From positions 1-64,000 of the forward strand of contig JACKBC010000028.1 of assembly GCA_020634755.1 (NCBI GenBank): a DNA stretch of 64,000 nt. The letters run 5' to 3'. Below are positions 24,369 to 32,741 of this stretch, in pieces. Below the pieces are notes generated by a model. That model did not search any database, had not been told where the DNA came from, and worked only from the letters and a program-made list of their open reading frames with translations. The DNA comes from Caldilineaceae bacterium. GTDB lineage: Bacteria > Chloroflexota > Anaerolineae > Caldilineales > Caldilineaceae. Position 1 is the stretch's first letter. Every line of letters begins with the position of its first letter. A program made the position numbers and the translations under genes.

Positions 24369-25052
24369 ATGAAAACAAACCGCAGACTGGTCAACCTACT
24401 CGCAGCAGGAAATATTGTGGTGATGCTCACGGCCCCTTGGTTGGTATTCAACAACGGTGGTTTGACAAAGGTTGTCGCCGAAGGGGTGGATATGACTTCG
24501 GCCACATTGGCATCTATGTTGAACCCTGAACAAGCGGGGATTGCGCAAACTGGTCTGGCAACGGCCAACGCAGATTTAACGGCCGCACAGAGCAAGAACC
24601 AAGAGCTGCAACAAATGGTTGACCTCATGCAAGCGCGCGAAGCAGCGTATCAACAAGCCATTGCGGATGCCAACCAGAAGATTGCCGAATTGGAGCAATT
24701 TGGGACGAGCACCCGGGCCATCTTTAGCAGCCAAAACAGCGAGTTAGGCGTTACGGTGCAAACATTACAAGCGCGTGAAGCTGAATTTCAAGCTCGCATT
24801 AGCACAGCCAACCAGACCATTCAAGACCTCGAAAACCGATTGGCCCAAAGCCAGAGCGATTTGAGCGGACTGCAAGCGCAAAATAACGAACTGGTACAGA
24901 TGCTCCAAATTATGCAGGCCCGCGAAGCACAATATCAAGCGCAGCTGCAAACAGCCAATCAAGCGCTGGCCAATACAGGCGGCCAGAGCAGCGGCGCATC
25001 TGAAAACGGCGCACATTATTGGGAACATGGAGAACATGAAAATGACGACTAG
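24369..25052 (+). CDS. Membrane-anchored coiled-coil protein with His/Glu-rich tail, function unknown
   Basis: 227 aa from ATG 24369 (GAGGAGAG upstream). An N-terminal hydrophobic segment, LLAAGNIVVMLTAPWLVF, is a signal or anchor. Residues about 65-215 are a predicted coiled coil made of three repeated units with a shared core LQAREAxYQAxIxxANQxIxxLE. The C-terminus, HYWEHGEHENDD, is rich in His and acidic residues and could bind metal or haem. The gene overlaps the next by 11 or more bases and stands upstream of a haem-type membrane protein. No family recognised; a periplasmic scaffold or spacer is an inference only. Confidence 0.7.
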   Translation: MKTNRRLVNLLAAGNIVVMLTAPWLVFNNGGLTKVVAEGVDMTSATLASMLNPEQAGIAQTGLATANADLTAAQSKNQELQQMVDLMQAREAAYQQAIADANQKIAELEQFGTSTRAIFSSQNSELGVTVQTLQAREAEFQARISTANQTIQDLENRLAQSQSDLSGLQAQNNELVQMLQIMQAREAQYQAQLQTANQALANTGGQSSGASENGAHYWEHGEHENDD

Positions 25053-25548
25053 ATCACACTTGCCCAGTCAACCACCCCAGTCCAAAGCACCCAGGTCGCA
25101 ATATGCGCTGGGGCTGCTTAGAACAACCATTATTACGGGCAGCCTGTTGGCCACCATTATGGGCGCGCAGCTGCTTGCCCAAAACGAAGCCGCCACCACC
25201 GTCAGTGAAGCGACCGTCAATGAAATCGCATTCACAAGCAGCGCAGCGTCGGGCAGTGACACGGCTGCGTGGGCGGCAACGCTACAAGCGATTCCCACCG
25301 TGGCCAGCACCACGCAAATCGCGCTGGATGACCCAATTTCCAACACGGCTACATTGACGGCCGTGCCGACCCTGCAACCAGTGCCCGAAATAATAACGCC
25401 TTCGACAGAGCAAACGGCCAACGTCACCGCCAACGACACCGCCAATGTTACGGCCAACGACACGGCAGCAGTTCTCTCGTTTCAGCCACAAACCATTAAT
25501 CCTGTCCAGGTTCAAGCACCGGTCACGCGCAGTCGTTCATCGCGTTAA
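25042..25548 (+). CDS. Thr/Ala-rich single-pass membrane or secreted protein, unknown
   Basis: 168 aa from ATG 25042; ATGs at 25027 and 25036 are alternatives, and GGAG at 25029-25032 best fits 25042. One hydrophobic segment (TTIITGSLLATIMGAQLLA) near residues 28-46, then a low-complexity Ala/Thr/Val/Pro domain with the repeat TANDTANVTANDT near the end and a basic tail TRSRSSR. It starts inside the preceding gene, so both are expressed together. Composition suggests an extracytoplasmic, extended stalk. No recognised domain. Confidence 0.6.
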   Translation: MTTRSHLPSQPPQSKAPRSQYALGLLRTTIITGSLLATIMGAQLLAQNEAATTVSEATVNEIAFTSSAASGSDTAAWAATLQAIPTVASTTQIALDDPISNTATLTAVPTLQPVPEIITPSTEQTANVTANDTANVTANDTAAVLSFQPQTINPVQVQAPVTRSRSSR

Positions 25549-25606
25549 GAATTGGATACGAATTGAATATCCATGCAGTTCGACAATTTTCAATCAGAGA
25601 AATGAG

Positions 25607-25672
25607 AATCGGAGTTTCATAACGCCTGTTGAGTTTATGCAAAACTCCGGTTCTCATCTCAACCGCAGTATA
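25607..25672. repeat. Inverted-repeat element, ends GAGAATCGGAGTTT / AAACTCCGGTTCTC
   Basis: Arms of 14 bp with one mismatch (13 of 14 pairs), followed by ATCTCAACCGCAG. A related but more diverged element with ATCCGGTTTTCATCTTAACC and ACCGCAG is at about 41916-41978. Lies between the anchored-protein gene and the haem membrane protein gene. Confidence 0.5.
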
Positions 25673-25722
25673 ACGTTATTTCGACATATTTTTGAACTTT
25701 TTAGCGAAACGTATATAACATT

Positions 25723-26445
25723 ATGGCACTCTATCAACCATCAACCTCTTCAAATATCGATATCAGCCTGCCCACCCGCACATCGGCCGCGAGCCGGGCG
25801 GTGACCTGGATCGGCACAATCGGTTTGCTGGCGCTTTTGTTCTGGCTCGTAATGCATTCAGCCCTGGCGCAGGCAGCACCATCCACCCTGCTGACCAGTG
25901 AAAAGCTGTCCTGGTATCTCACGCGGGCCAGCGGCGCCGTGGCCTATCTACTCCTTTCGGCCTCAACCGTTTGGGGGCTGTTCTTGAGCACCAAGATTGT
26001 CAAAGAGTGGGTACCGGCGCCCATTGCGTTGGCCATGCACAACTACCTGTCGTGGACCGCCATCGGGCTTTCGATGCTGCACGCCTTTGTGCTTCTTTTT
26101 GACAGCTACTATACTTACAGCATAGCCAACTTGCTCATTCCGTTTACCGGGCCATATGAACCAGGTTGGGTGGGAGCCGGCATCATTGGCTTCTACCTAA
26201 TGCTAATCACATCCATTAGCTTTTACTGCCGCCAGTGGATAGGCCAGAAAGCCTGGCGCAAGCTGCATTACTTCACCTTCGGCGCCTATGTGTTGACCAC
26301 GCTGCATGGTTGGCAGGCCGGCACAGATAGCGCTCAGCTTACGCCCATCTATTGGACCAGCTTAGCGCTTGTGCTCTTTCTCACCGTCTATCGTATTCTG
26401 GACGCCCTAAATCGCAGATATTTGACGGCGCCAAGCCGATTATAA
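25723..26445 (+). CDS. Ferric reductase-like transmembrane haem protein (MsrQ/YedZ-like)
   Basis: 240 aa with about six membrane helices. Four candidate haem-ligating His lie in paired helices: AMHNYLSW and MLHAFVLLF, then KLHYFTF and TLHGWQAG, the layout of the ferric reductase-like/YedZ fold that carries b-type haem across the membrane. An N-terminal 25-residue cytoplasmic stretch precedes helix 1. No partner flavin domain, MsrP or ApbE gene is in the window, so the electron donor and acceptor are unknown; the two anchored proteins just upstream are candidates. No ribosome site precedes the ATG. The stop codon abuts a palindromic repeat element. Confidence 0.8.
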   Translation: MALYQPSTSSNIDISLPTRTSAASRAVTWIGTIGLLALLFWLVMHSALAQAAPSTLLTSEKLSWYLTRASGAVAYLLLSASTVWGLFLSTKIVKEWVPAPIALAMHNYLSWTAIGLSMLHAFVLLFDSYYTYSIANLLIPFTGPYEPGWVGAGIIGFYLMLITSISFYCRQWIGQKAWRKLHYFTFGAYVLTTLHGWQAGTDSAQLTPIYWTSLALVLFLTVYRILDALNRRYLTAPSRL

Positions 26446-26572
26446 ACTCACGTTACGCAGCGACAGCCAGTCTGCTAGAGAGAAACAGGAAAGTCGGCTC
26501 GCCGACTTTCCTCTAGGCTTGCGTAACATAAGTTGTCTTGCGTAACATAAGTTGTCTTGCGTAACATAAGTT
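26446..26572. repeat. Palindromic element (copy 2) with a triplicated 19-bp end
   Basis: 26446-26533 is the second copy of the 4295-4379 element, in the opposite orientation, with core arms 26488-26497 and 26502-26511 (GGAAAGTCGG/CCGACTTTCC). Its right end, CTTGCGTAACATAAGTTGT, then repeats at 26537 and 26556, giving three head-to-tail copies. The element starts at the base after the upstream stop codon and ends 24 bases before the response regulator ATG. Confidence 0.82.
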
Positions 26573-26595
26573 ATAAAGTATCAATAGTATGCTAT

Positions 26596-27291
26596 ATGCC
26601 AAAAATTCTTTTGATTGATGACGACCGCCTGATTACCGGGCCATTGGTCAAGACCATGACCCAGCAGGGATACGAAGTGCAGGCCGCAGATAATGGTCGC
26701 CGCGGGCTAGAGCTGGCCGCCAGCTATCTGCCCGATCTGGTGGTGCTGGATGTAATGATGCCGGAACTGGACGGCTGGAGCGTCTGCCGCCAGCTGCGCG
26801 AACGCAGCAACGTACCGATTCTCATGCTAACGGCGCTGGGCGACGAAGTAGATCGCATTCTGGGGTTGGAGCTGGGCGCCGATGACTATCTGACCAAGCC
26901 ATTTAGCACGCGTGAACTGTTAGCGCGCATCAAGGCCATGTTGCGTCGGGTGGAACTAGATCGCACCGTCTCGCCCGATACCATTTTACAGGTGGGCGAT
27001 GTCCAGCTCGACCTGAACAGTCGCTGCGTGACCAAGGCTGGCGAGCTGCTCAATTTGCGCCACAAAGAATTTGAGCTGTTGGCGCTCCTGATGAGCCGCG
27101 CCGGCCAAGCCGTCTCGCGCGCCGAAATCTTCGACCTGGTGTGGGGAACCGACTGGATCGGCGACACGCGCACGCTGGATGTTCACATTCGCTGGCTGCG
27201 TGAAAAAATAGAAGACGACCCCGCACAGCCCCGCTACATCCAGACCGTGCGCGCTGTGGGTTACCGCTTTGCGGCTGAGGTGGCCGCATGA
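26596..27291 (+). CDS. OmpR-family response regulator
   Basis: 231 aa from ATG 26596, where the receiver domain begins (MPKILLIDDD). Phosphoacceptor D52 in VVLDVMMPELDG, acidic pocket D8-D10, T79 and K101 (TKPF). The C-terminal winged helix includes LNLRHKEFELLALLM, ILQVGDVQLD and TLDVHIRWLREKIE with VRAVGYRF. It overlaps the histidine kinase by 4 bases (ATGA). Targets are unknown; the haem membrane protein cluster upstream is a candidate. Confidence 0.95.
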   Translation: MPKILLIDDDRLITGPLVKTMTQQGYEVQAADNGRRGLELAASYLPDLVVLDVMMPELDGWSVCRQLRERSNVPILMLTALGDEVDRILGLELGADDYLTKPFSTRELLARIKAMLRRVELDRTVSPDTILQVGDVQLDLNSRCVTKAGELLNLRHKEFELLALLMSRAGQAVSRAEIFDLVWGTDWIGDTRTLDVHIRWLREKIEDDPAQPRYIQTVRAVGYRFAAEVAA

Positions 27292-28724
27292 ACGCCTTGC
27301 GCAGCCTCCGCGCAAGGCTGCTCTTTACCTATTTGGGGCTAATCGTGCTGGGCTTCGGTGGGCTTACCTGGTTGGCGGGCCGACAGATTGAGCAGAGCAT
27401 CTACGACGATTTCTCCAACAATTTACGCGTTCAAGCCTTGCTGCTGGCCTCCACCATTTCGTCTTCCTACGGGGGCGAAGGGGAACACGGTTCGCTGCCC
27501 ACACACCTGCAATCCTTTGTGTCGCAGGCTGCGGGTCATGCCGAAGCACAAGTGTCGATTTTAAATGCGCGGGGGGATATTGTGCTGGATAGCAGCGGCG
27601 CACGCAGCGGAGAAAATCTGCGCGACGCGCCTGAAATTATCCAGGCGCAGGGCAGCGCCAGCGGGTACGATAAACGCACCGGCCCCGATGGTGTAGATAT
27701 GGTCTACACGGCGGCACAGGTCAATTATGAACATGGCCCGGCCGGTTATGTGCGGCTAGGCGCACCCGATTACATCCCCAAACAAGCCGCGCGCCGGCAG
27801 TGGATGGTTTTGGGGCTGGGCTTTCTGCTCTTTTCTATAGTGGGTATGTTTATCAGCTTTTGGCTGCTGGCCACATTGACGCGGCCCTTGCAGCGGCTGC
27901 GCAACACGGCGCTCAACATGGCCAGCGGCGATTTGAGCCAGCGCGTTCATCCGGTGGGGCGCGATGAAATTGGCGAAGTGAGTCGTGCGTTTAACGAAAT
28001 GGCCGAACGGGTGGAAGCCATGGTCACCGAGCAGCGGGCCTTTGCCAGCAACGCTTCGCACGAGCTGCGCACGCCGCTCTCCACCGTGCGCTTGCGCACC
28101 GAAGCATTGCGCGCCGGCGCCGTCGATGACGATACGGCTGTGCAATACATTGCCGAAATTGATCAGGAAGTGCGTCGCATGAGCGGCTTGGTGGATGATC
28201 TGATCCTGCTTTCACGGCTGGACGCCAATCGCCTGGCTGCCGGTCAAGAACAGGTGGACATGGGGCGCATGGTGCGCGCAGTCTTGCGGGAATTGGCGCC
28301 GCTGGCCGAGAGCAAAGCGATTACACTCCAAGAAAATATACCCGCCACGCCGCAATTTACCATTGAAGTCAACATGAATCATCTGCGCGTGGTCATTCGC
28401 AACCTGCTGGAAAATGCCATTAAATATACGCCGGCGGGCGGTGCGGTAGCGGTTAATTTGACGCCCCAAAATGGGCGCATCCAGCTGCAAATTATCGATA
28501 ACGGTCAAGGCATTGCCGCAGAAGATTTACCGCGCTTGGGCCAGCGTTTCTACCGCGGCGATAAAGCGCACTCGCGCCAGCATGATGGCGTGGGCTTAGG
28601 ATTGTCGCTGGTGCATTCAATCGTCAATTTGTATCATGGCGAAATGCAAATTGAAAGTGATGGCGTGGGCAAAGGTACACGCGTCACCGTGCTGTGGCCA
28701 GTTGCCAGCGTGGATGAAGCATAG
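27288..28724 (+). CDS. Membrane histidine kinase
   Basis: 478 aa. First membrane helix at about 10-32, an extracytoplasmic sensor of about 135 residues, second helix at about 168-190, then HAMP (RPLQRLRNTALNMASGDLSQRV). Dimerisation domain with phosphoacceptor H258 in FASNASHELRTPLS, and an ATPase domain with NLLENAIKYTP, DNGQGI and GVGLGLSLVHSIV. Translationally coupled to the response regulator. The sensor has no recognised ligand motif. Confidence 0.95.
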   Translation: MNALRSLRARLLFTYLGLIVLGFGGLTWLAGRQIEQSIYDDFSNNLRVQALLLASTISSSYGGEGEHGSLPTHLQSFVSQAAGHAEAQVSILNARGDIVLDSSGARSGENLRDAPEIIQAQGSASGYDKRTGPDGVDMVYTAAQVNYEHGPAGYVRLGAPDYIPKQAARRQWMVLGLGFLLFSIVGMFISFWLLATLTRPLQRLRNTALNMASGDLSQRVHPVGRDEIGEVSRAFNEMAERVEAMVTEQRAFASNASHELRTPLSTVRLRTEALRAGAVDDDTAVQYIAEIDQEVRRMSGLVDDLILLSRLDANRLAAGQEQVDMGRMVRAVLRELAPLAESKAITLQENIPATPQFTIEVNMNHLRVVIRNLLENAIKYTPAGGAVAVNLTPQNGRIQLQIIDNGQGIAAEDLPRLGQRFYRGDKAHSRQHDGVGLGLSLVHSIVNLYHGEMQIESDGVGKGTRVTVLWPVASVDEA

Positions 28725-28791
28725 ATTAGTTATGCAGAGGATTCTATGCTGCCCCATTTTTGCCCCCAAGCCGAAACGCACCCTCTTTGAT

Positions 28792-28828
28792 GAACGAAAA
28801 TGCCATTGCGTTCAAATCATGCTATAAT
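28792..28828 (+). promoter_or_regulatory. Rhamnose operon promoter with overlapping operator-like palindrome
   Basis: TATAAT at 28823-28828 lies 55 bases before the rhaB ATG. An imperfect 22-bp palindrome, GAACGAAAATG then CCATTGCGTTC, spans 28792-28813 and covers the -35 position, which itself is weak. This placement fits repression or activation by a sugar-responsive regulator. A second GAAC-N7-GTTC lies at 28846-28860 between promoter and gene. No regulator gene is in the operon. Confidence 0.5.
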
Positions 28829-28882
28829 TTTTAGGCACACATTTTGAACAAAATCGGTTCGTTATCATTGAGGGAGTGACGC

Positions 28883-30379
28883 ATGAGTCGCGGCGGCAGC
28901 TATTTAGCTTTTGACCTGGGCGCAGAGAGCGGGCGCGCCATATTGGGGCAAATTGATGATGCCCAGTTGAGTCTGACCGAAGTGCATCGCTTTACCAATA
29001 CGCCCGTTCTCATTCCCACCGCCCCCGGCCAACAGACGTTGCATTGGGATGTGCCGGGGCTCTGGCGTGAGATCAAAACGGGGTTGGCCGCGGCGAGCGC
29101 TCAGCATGGATCGATCAGTGGGCTGGGGCTGGACACTTGGGGCGTCGACTTTGGCCTGTTGGACCGCAACGGCGCGCTGCTGGCTAACCCGGTTCACTAT
29201 CGAGACAGCCGCACCGACGGCATGATGGACGCCGCCTTTGCGCGCGTGCCCAAAGCCGAGATCTTCGCCCAAACTGGCATCCAGTTTATGCAGCTTAACA
29301 GCCTCTATCAGCTGCTGGCGCTGGTGCAAAACCGTTCGCCGCTGCTGGATATGGCCGAGACGTTTTTAACAATGCCAGATTTATTCAACTTCTGGCTCAC
29401 TGGTCGCAAAGCCGCCGAATTTACCAACGCCACCACTACCCAATGTTACAATCCCCTCCAGCGAGACTGGGCCTTTCCCATGCTCGAAAAGCTGGGCATT
29501 CCCACAACGTTCTTTCCAGAAGTGGTGCAGCCCGGTTCCATTTTGGGGCCCCTGCGTGAAGATATTGCGTCCGAAGTTGACGTCCCCGGCATGACCGTGG
29601 TGACGCCGGCCTGCCACGACACGGGTTCGGCCGTAGCCGCAGTGCCGGCTACCGGCGCCGACTTTGCTTGGATCAGTTCCGGCACCTGGTCGATTCTGGG
29701 CGTAGAGGTTACCGAAGCCGTGGTCAACGCGCAGGCATTGGCCTACAATTTGACCAATGAAGGCGGCGTCAACGGCACATATCGTCTGTGCAAAAACGTG
29801 ATGGGCATGTGGCCCATTCAGGAATCGTTGCGCATGTGGAATCGGGCCGGGCAAAATTACACATATGCCGACCTGGCCCCGCTGGCCCAACAGGCTGAAT
29901 CGCTCCGTTTTCTCATTGACCCCGATCACGATGATTTCCTCAAGCCGGGCGACATGCCGGCGCGCATTCGCGCCTTTTGCCGCCGCACCGGCCAGGGTGA
30001 ACCAGAAAATCACGCCCAAATTGTGCGCTGCGTGCTGGAAAGCCTGGCGCTCAAATATCGGCTGGTGTTGGAAAATTTAGAGGAGTTGCTGGAGCGGCCA
30101 TTGCAGCCCATTCACATTGTGGGCGGCGGTTCGCAGAATGCGCTGCTCAATCAATTTACCGCCGACGCTACCGGCAAGCAGGTGGTCGCCGGGCCCGTGG
30201 AAGCAACCGCCATTGGCAACATTTTGGTGCAAGCGCTGGCGCTGGGCAACTTGGCTTCGCTGCAAGAGGGGCGCTCTCTGGTGCGGCGCACCACCGATTT
30301 AGGCGTATATGAGCCAAGCGACCGCGCCCAATGGGATCAGGCATATGGCCGCTTTACAGAGATGCTTGCCGCCGCATGA
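28883..30379 (+). CDS. rhaB: Rhamnulokinase
   Basis: 498 aa FGGY-family carbohydrate kinase: AFDLGAESGRAILG phosphate loop, GLGLDTWGVDFGLLD, HYRDSRTDGMMD, ISSGTWSILGVE, and the adenosine motif IVGGGSQNALLNQFTADATG. It phosphorylates L-rhamnulose at C1. AGGGAGTGA lies just before the ATG. It is first in a rhaB-nucleotidyltransferase-rhaI-rhaD unit and overlaps the next gene by 4 bases. Confidence 0.95.
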   Translation: MSRGGSYLAFDLGAESGRAILGQIDDAQLSLTEVHRFTNTPVLIPTAPGQQTLHWDVPGLWREIKTGLAAASAQHGSISGLGLDTWGVDFGLLDRNGALLANPVHYRDSRTDGMMDAAFARVPKAEIFAQTGIQFMQLNSLYQLLALVQNRSPLLDMAETFLTMPDLFNFWLTGRKAAEFTNATTTQCYNPLQRDWAFPMLEKLGIPTTFFPEVVQPGSILGPLREDIASEVDVPGMTVVTPACHDTGSAVAAVPATGADFAWISSGTWSILGVEVTEAVVNAQALAYNLTNEGGVNGTYRLCKNVMGMWPIQESLRMWNRAGQNYTYADLAPLAQQAESLRFLIDPDHDDFLKPGDMPARIRAFCRRTGQGEPENHAQIVRCVLESLALKYRLVLENLEELLERPLQPIHIVGGGSQNALLNQFTADATGKQVVAGPVEATAIGNILVQALALGNLASLQEGRSLVRRTTDLGVYEPSDRAQWDQAYGRFTEMLAAA

Positions 30380-31173
30380 GCAGTCCCGTCGCTGACCGCC
30401 CTGACCTCAACTTTGAGGCGCTGGCCCAACGGTTTGATGGTCCGGGCGTGCGCGCCATTGCGCTGCTGGGTAGCCACGCTCGGGGCGATGCCGGCATCTA
30501 CAGCGATGTAGATTTGCAGCGCCTGGTGGACGCGGCGCCGGGTAAACTGCCGCCGGGCGATTCACATCTGATAGATGGCCATCTGGTCGTGGTCGGGACA
30601 GTTACGCCGTCCGGGGTCGAGGCGTGGTTCACCGAACCGCAGCAGGCCACCAATATGATAGCCGGCCTGCAACCGGCGCGGGCGCTCATCGACCGCGACA
30701 ACTATTTTGGCCAAATTCAGCGCCGCGCCCGCGCTTTTCGGTGGGATGCAGAAATGCAGGCCAAAGCCAATACCTACGCCAGCGAACAGATGGTGGGCTG
30801 GATCGAAGAAGCCCACAAAGGGCTGCAAGGGCTCATGCTTGACGATGTGGGGCGGTTGCTGTTGGGTCGCTTTGGTCTTTCGTGGGGACTCTTGGGCATC
30901 GTCAAGGTGCAGCGCGGCGTCATGTTGCGCACCGAAAACGAAATGTTGGCGCGCGTCGTTGACAGCGTGGGCGCTGAGACAGAATGGGCGCTGCTCTGTC
31001 GAATGGCCTTTGGCCTGCATGAAGCGGGGCAGCCCCCACCATCCGTTCATGATGAAGTGCGCGCCGGGTTGCGGCTTTACGTGGAGACGGCAAAGCTCCT
31101 GGCCCATGCCATCCAGCCCCAGCACGCGCCGCTGATCACACAAACCGTTGAGCATATTGAAGCATTCCTGTAG
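30376..31173 (+). CDS. Nucleotidyltransferase-domain protein in the rhamnose operon
   Basis: 265 aa from ATG 30376, which overlaps the rhaB stop (ATGA); a longer upstream frame is ignored. The N-terminus has the Pol-beta-like NTase motif: ALLGSHARGDAGIYSDVDLQ with G32-S33 and D44/D46. The remainder is helical, with LLHDxVG-like LMLDDVGRLLLG and TEWALLCRMAFGLHEAG, resembling the kanamycin-NTase/MNT type fold with a helical C-terminal half. It could adenylylate or uridylylate a small molecule or protein. No member of known rhamnose pathways has this role, so the coupling to rhaB is unexplained. Confidence 0.8.
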   Translation: MSSPVADRPDLNFEALAQRFDGPGVRAIALLGSHARGDAGIYSDVDLQRLVDAAPGKLPPGDSHLIDGHLVVVGTVTPSGVEAWFTEPQQATNMIAGLQPARALIDRDNYFGQIQRRARAFRWDAEMQAKANTYASEQMVGWIEEAHKGLQGLMLDDVGRLLLGRFGLSWGLLGIVKVQRGVMLRTENEMLARVVDSVGAETEWALLCRMAFGLHEAGQPPPSVHDEVRAGLRLYVETAKLLAHAIQPQHAPLITQTVEHIEAFL

Positions 31174-31186
31174 GACAACTTTCCTA

Positions 31187-31271
31187 AGTTGTCTTCGGGC
31201 AAGAGTTGTCTTCGGGCAAGAGTTGTCTTCGGGCAAGCGTTGTCTTCGGGCAAGCGTTGTCTTCGGGCAAG
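31187..31271. repeat. Five tandem copies of a 17-bp unit before rhaI
   Basis: Unit (A/C)GTTGTCTTCGGGCAAG repeated five times without gaps; the first base is A in three copies and C in two. It follows TAGGACAACTTTCCTAAGTTGTC and is followed by GTTGGGAAATTTGCCCAAC, an inverted repeat. The array ends 52 bases before the rhaI ATG. Confidence 0.92.
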
Positions 31272-31323
31272 TTGGGAAATTTGCCCAACAAAACAAAAAT
31301 CAAAAAGCAAGGAACCAAGACAA

Positions 31324-32568
31324 ATGAGCGACCACAAAGCAGCCTATGAAATTTTAGCCGCCGATTTGGAACGCCAGGGGCTAGATGTCAACGCCATTAA
31401 AGAGGCCATTAAGAATCACCATATTGAAACGCCAAGCTGGGGATACGCCAACAGCGGCACGCGCTTTAAAGCCTTTCCCTGGCCCGGCGCCGCGACCACC
31501 ACGCGTGAAAAGATGGATGACGCCGCCATGGTCCATAAGATGACCGGCATTGCCCCCACCGTGGCCGTCCACATCCCGTGGGATAAGCCCGAAGATGGTG
31601 ACTATGACGCCTTTCGCCAATATGCCGAAGAACAGGGTGTGCGCATCGGCGCGGTCAATCCCAACGTGTTTCAGGATGATCAGTATAAACTGGGCTCTTT
31701 CGGCAACCCAGACAGCGGCGTGCAAGAGCAAGCGCTGGATCACATGCTGGAATGCTGCGAGATTATGACCAAAACCAACAGCGACATTCTGAGCCTCTGG
31801 TTTGCCGATGGCACCAACTATGCCGGGCAGGATAATCTGCGCGCGCGCAAGCGCCGTTTTGAGCAGGCGCTGGCCACCACGTATAAGAATTTGCCGGCGG
31901 GCGGGCGCATGCTGGTTGAATATAAATTTTTCGAACCGGCCTTTTATAGCACCGACGTGCCGGATTGGGGTACGGCCTACGCCTGGTGTTTGAAGCTGGG
32001 TGAGCAGGCGCAGGTGCTGGTAGACTTGGGCCATCACGCTCAGGGCGTAAACATTGAACAGATCGTGGCCTTTTTGCTGGATGAAGGGCGGTTGGGTGGT
32101 TTCCACTTCAACAACCGCAAATATGCCGATGACGACTTGATTGTGGGCAGCGTTAATCCATACGAACTTTTCCTGATTTACAATGAATTGAACAGCGCGG
32201 CTTTTGGCCAAGATGAACCGGCACGCGCCACGGCGCAAAACATTGCCTATATGATTGATCAGTGCCACAATATTGAGGGTAAAATCGCCCCCATGATCCA
32301 ATCGGTGCTCAATTGTCAGGAAGCGTTTGCCAAATCTATGTTGGTCAACCAGACGGCTTTGGCCGATGCCCAAGCAGCCGGCGAAGTGCTGGCGGCCCAC
32401 AACATAATGAACAGCGCCTATCGCACCGATGTACGCCCGCTGTTGGCCCAGGTGCGCGCGGAGATGGGAACGCCCGCCGATCCAATTGCAGCATATAAAG
32501 CCAGCGGTTATGAAGAGAAGATTCAGGCAGCGCGTGGCGTCAAAGCTTCGAGCGGAGGATTTCAATAA
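31324..32568 (+). CDS. rhaI: L-rhamnose isomerase (RhaI type)
   Basis: 414 aa from ATG 31324. TIM-barrel xylose-isomerase-like fold of the RhaI group (Pseudomonas type) rather than RhaA: HIPWDKPEDGDY, RIGAVNPNVFQDDQYKLGSFGNPD, LSLWFADGTNYAGQDN, LVEYKFFEPAFYSTDVPDWG (metal Glu), VLVDLGHHAQGVNIEQIVA (metal Asp/His), and GGFHFNNRKYADDDLIVGS. It converts L-rhamnose to L-rhamnulose. AAGGAA lies about 10 bases before the start. The 150-base leader carries the 17-bp repeat array. Confidence 0.94.
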   Translation: MSDHKAAYEILAADLERQGLDVNAIKEAIKNHHIETPSWGYANSGTRFKAFPWPGAATTTREKMDDAAMVHKMTGIAPTVAVHIPWDKPEDGDYDAFRQYAEEQGVRIGAVNPNVFQDDQYKLGSFGNPDSGVQEQALDHMLECCEIMTKTNSDILSLWFADGTNYAGQDNLRARKRRFEQALATTYKNLPAGGRMLVEYKFFEPAFYSTDVPDWGTAYAWCLKLGEQAQVLVDLGHHAQGVNIEQIVAFLLDEGRLGGFHFNNRKYADDDLIVGSVNPYELFLIYNELNSAAFGQDEPARATAQNIAYMIDQCHNIEGKIAPMIQSVLNCQEAFAKSMLVNQTALADAQAAGEVLAAHNIMNSAYRTDVRPLLAQVRAEMGTPADPIAAYKASGYEEKIQAARGVKASSGGFQ

Positions 32569-32741
32569 TGCATACTAAAAGATATAGAAATAACGCCAGA
32601 TGAATTTTTGCACTTACTCCAGACACTTTAAGTGCATAAAGTTAAGATACGCTCAACGCGATCATCTTAAACCGAGACAATACAACCAGAACAACAGCCA
32701 GGACTTTCATAAAGTCAATATTCGTTTTAGTGGAGAAATCA

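Noticed and set aside
31187..31271. CRISPR array
   Set aside because: Five 17-bp units are contiguous with no spacers, and no cas gene is present. It is a simple tandem repeat.
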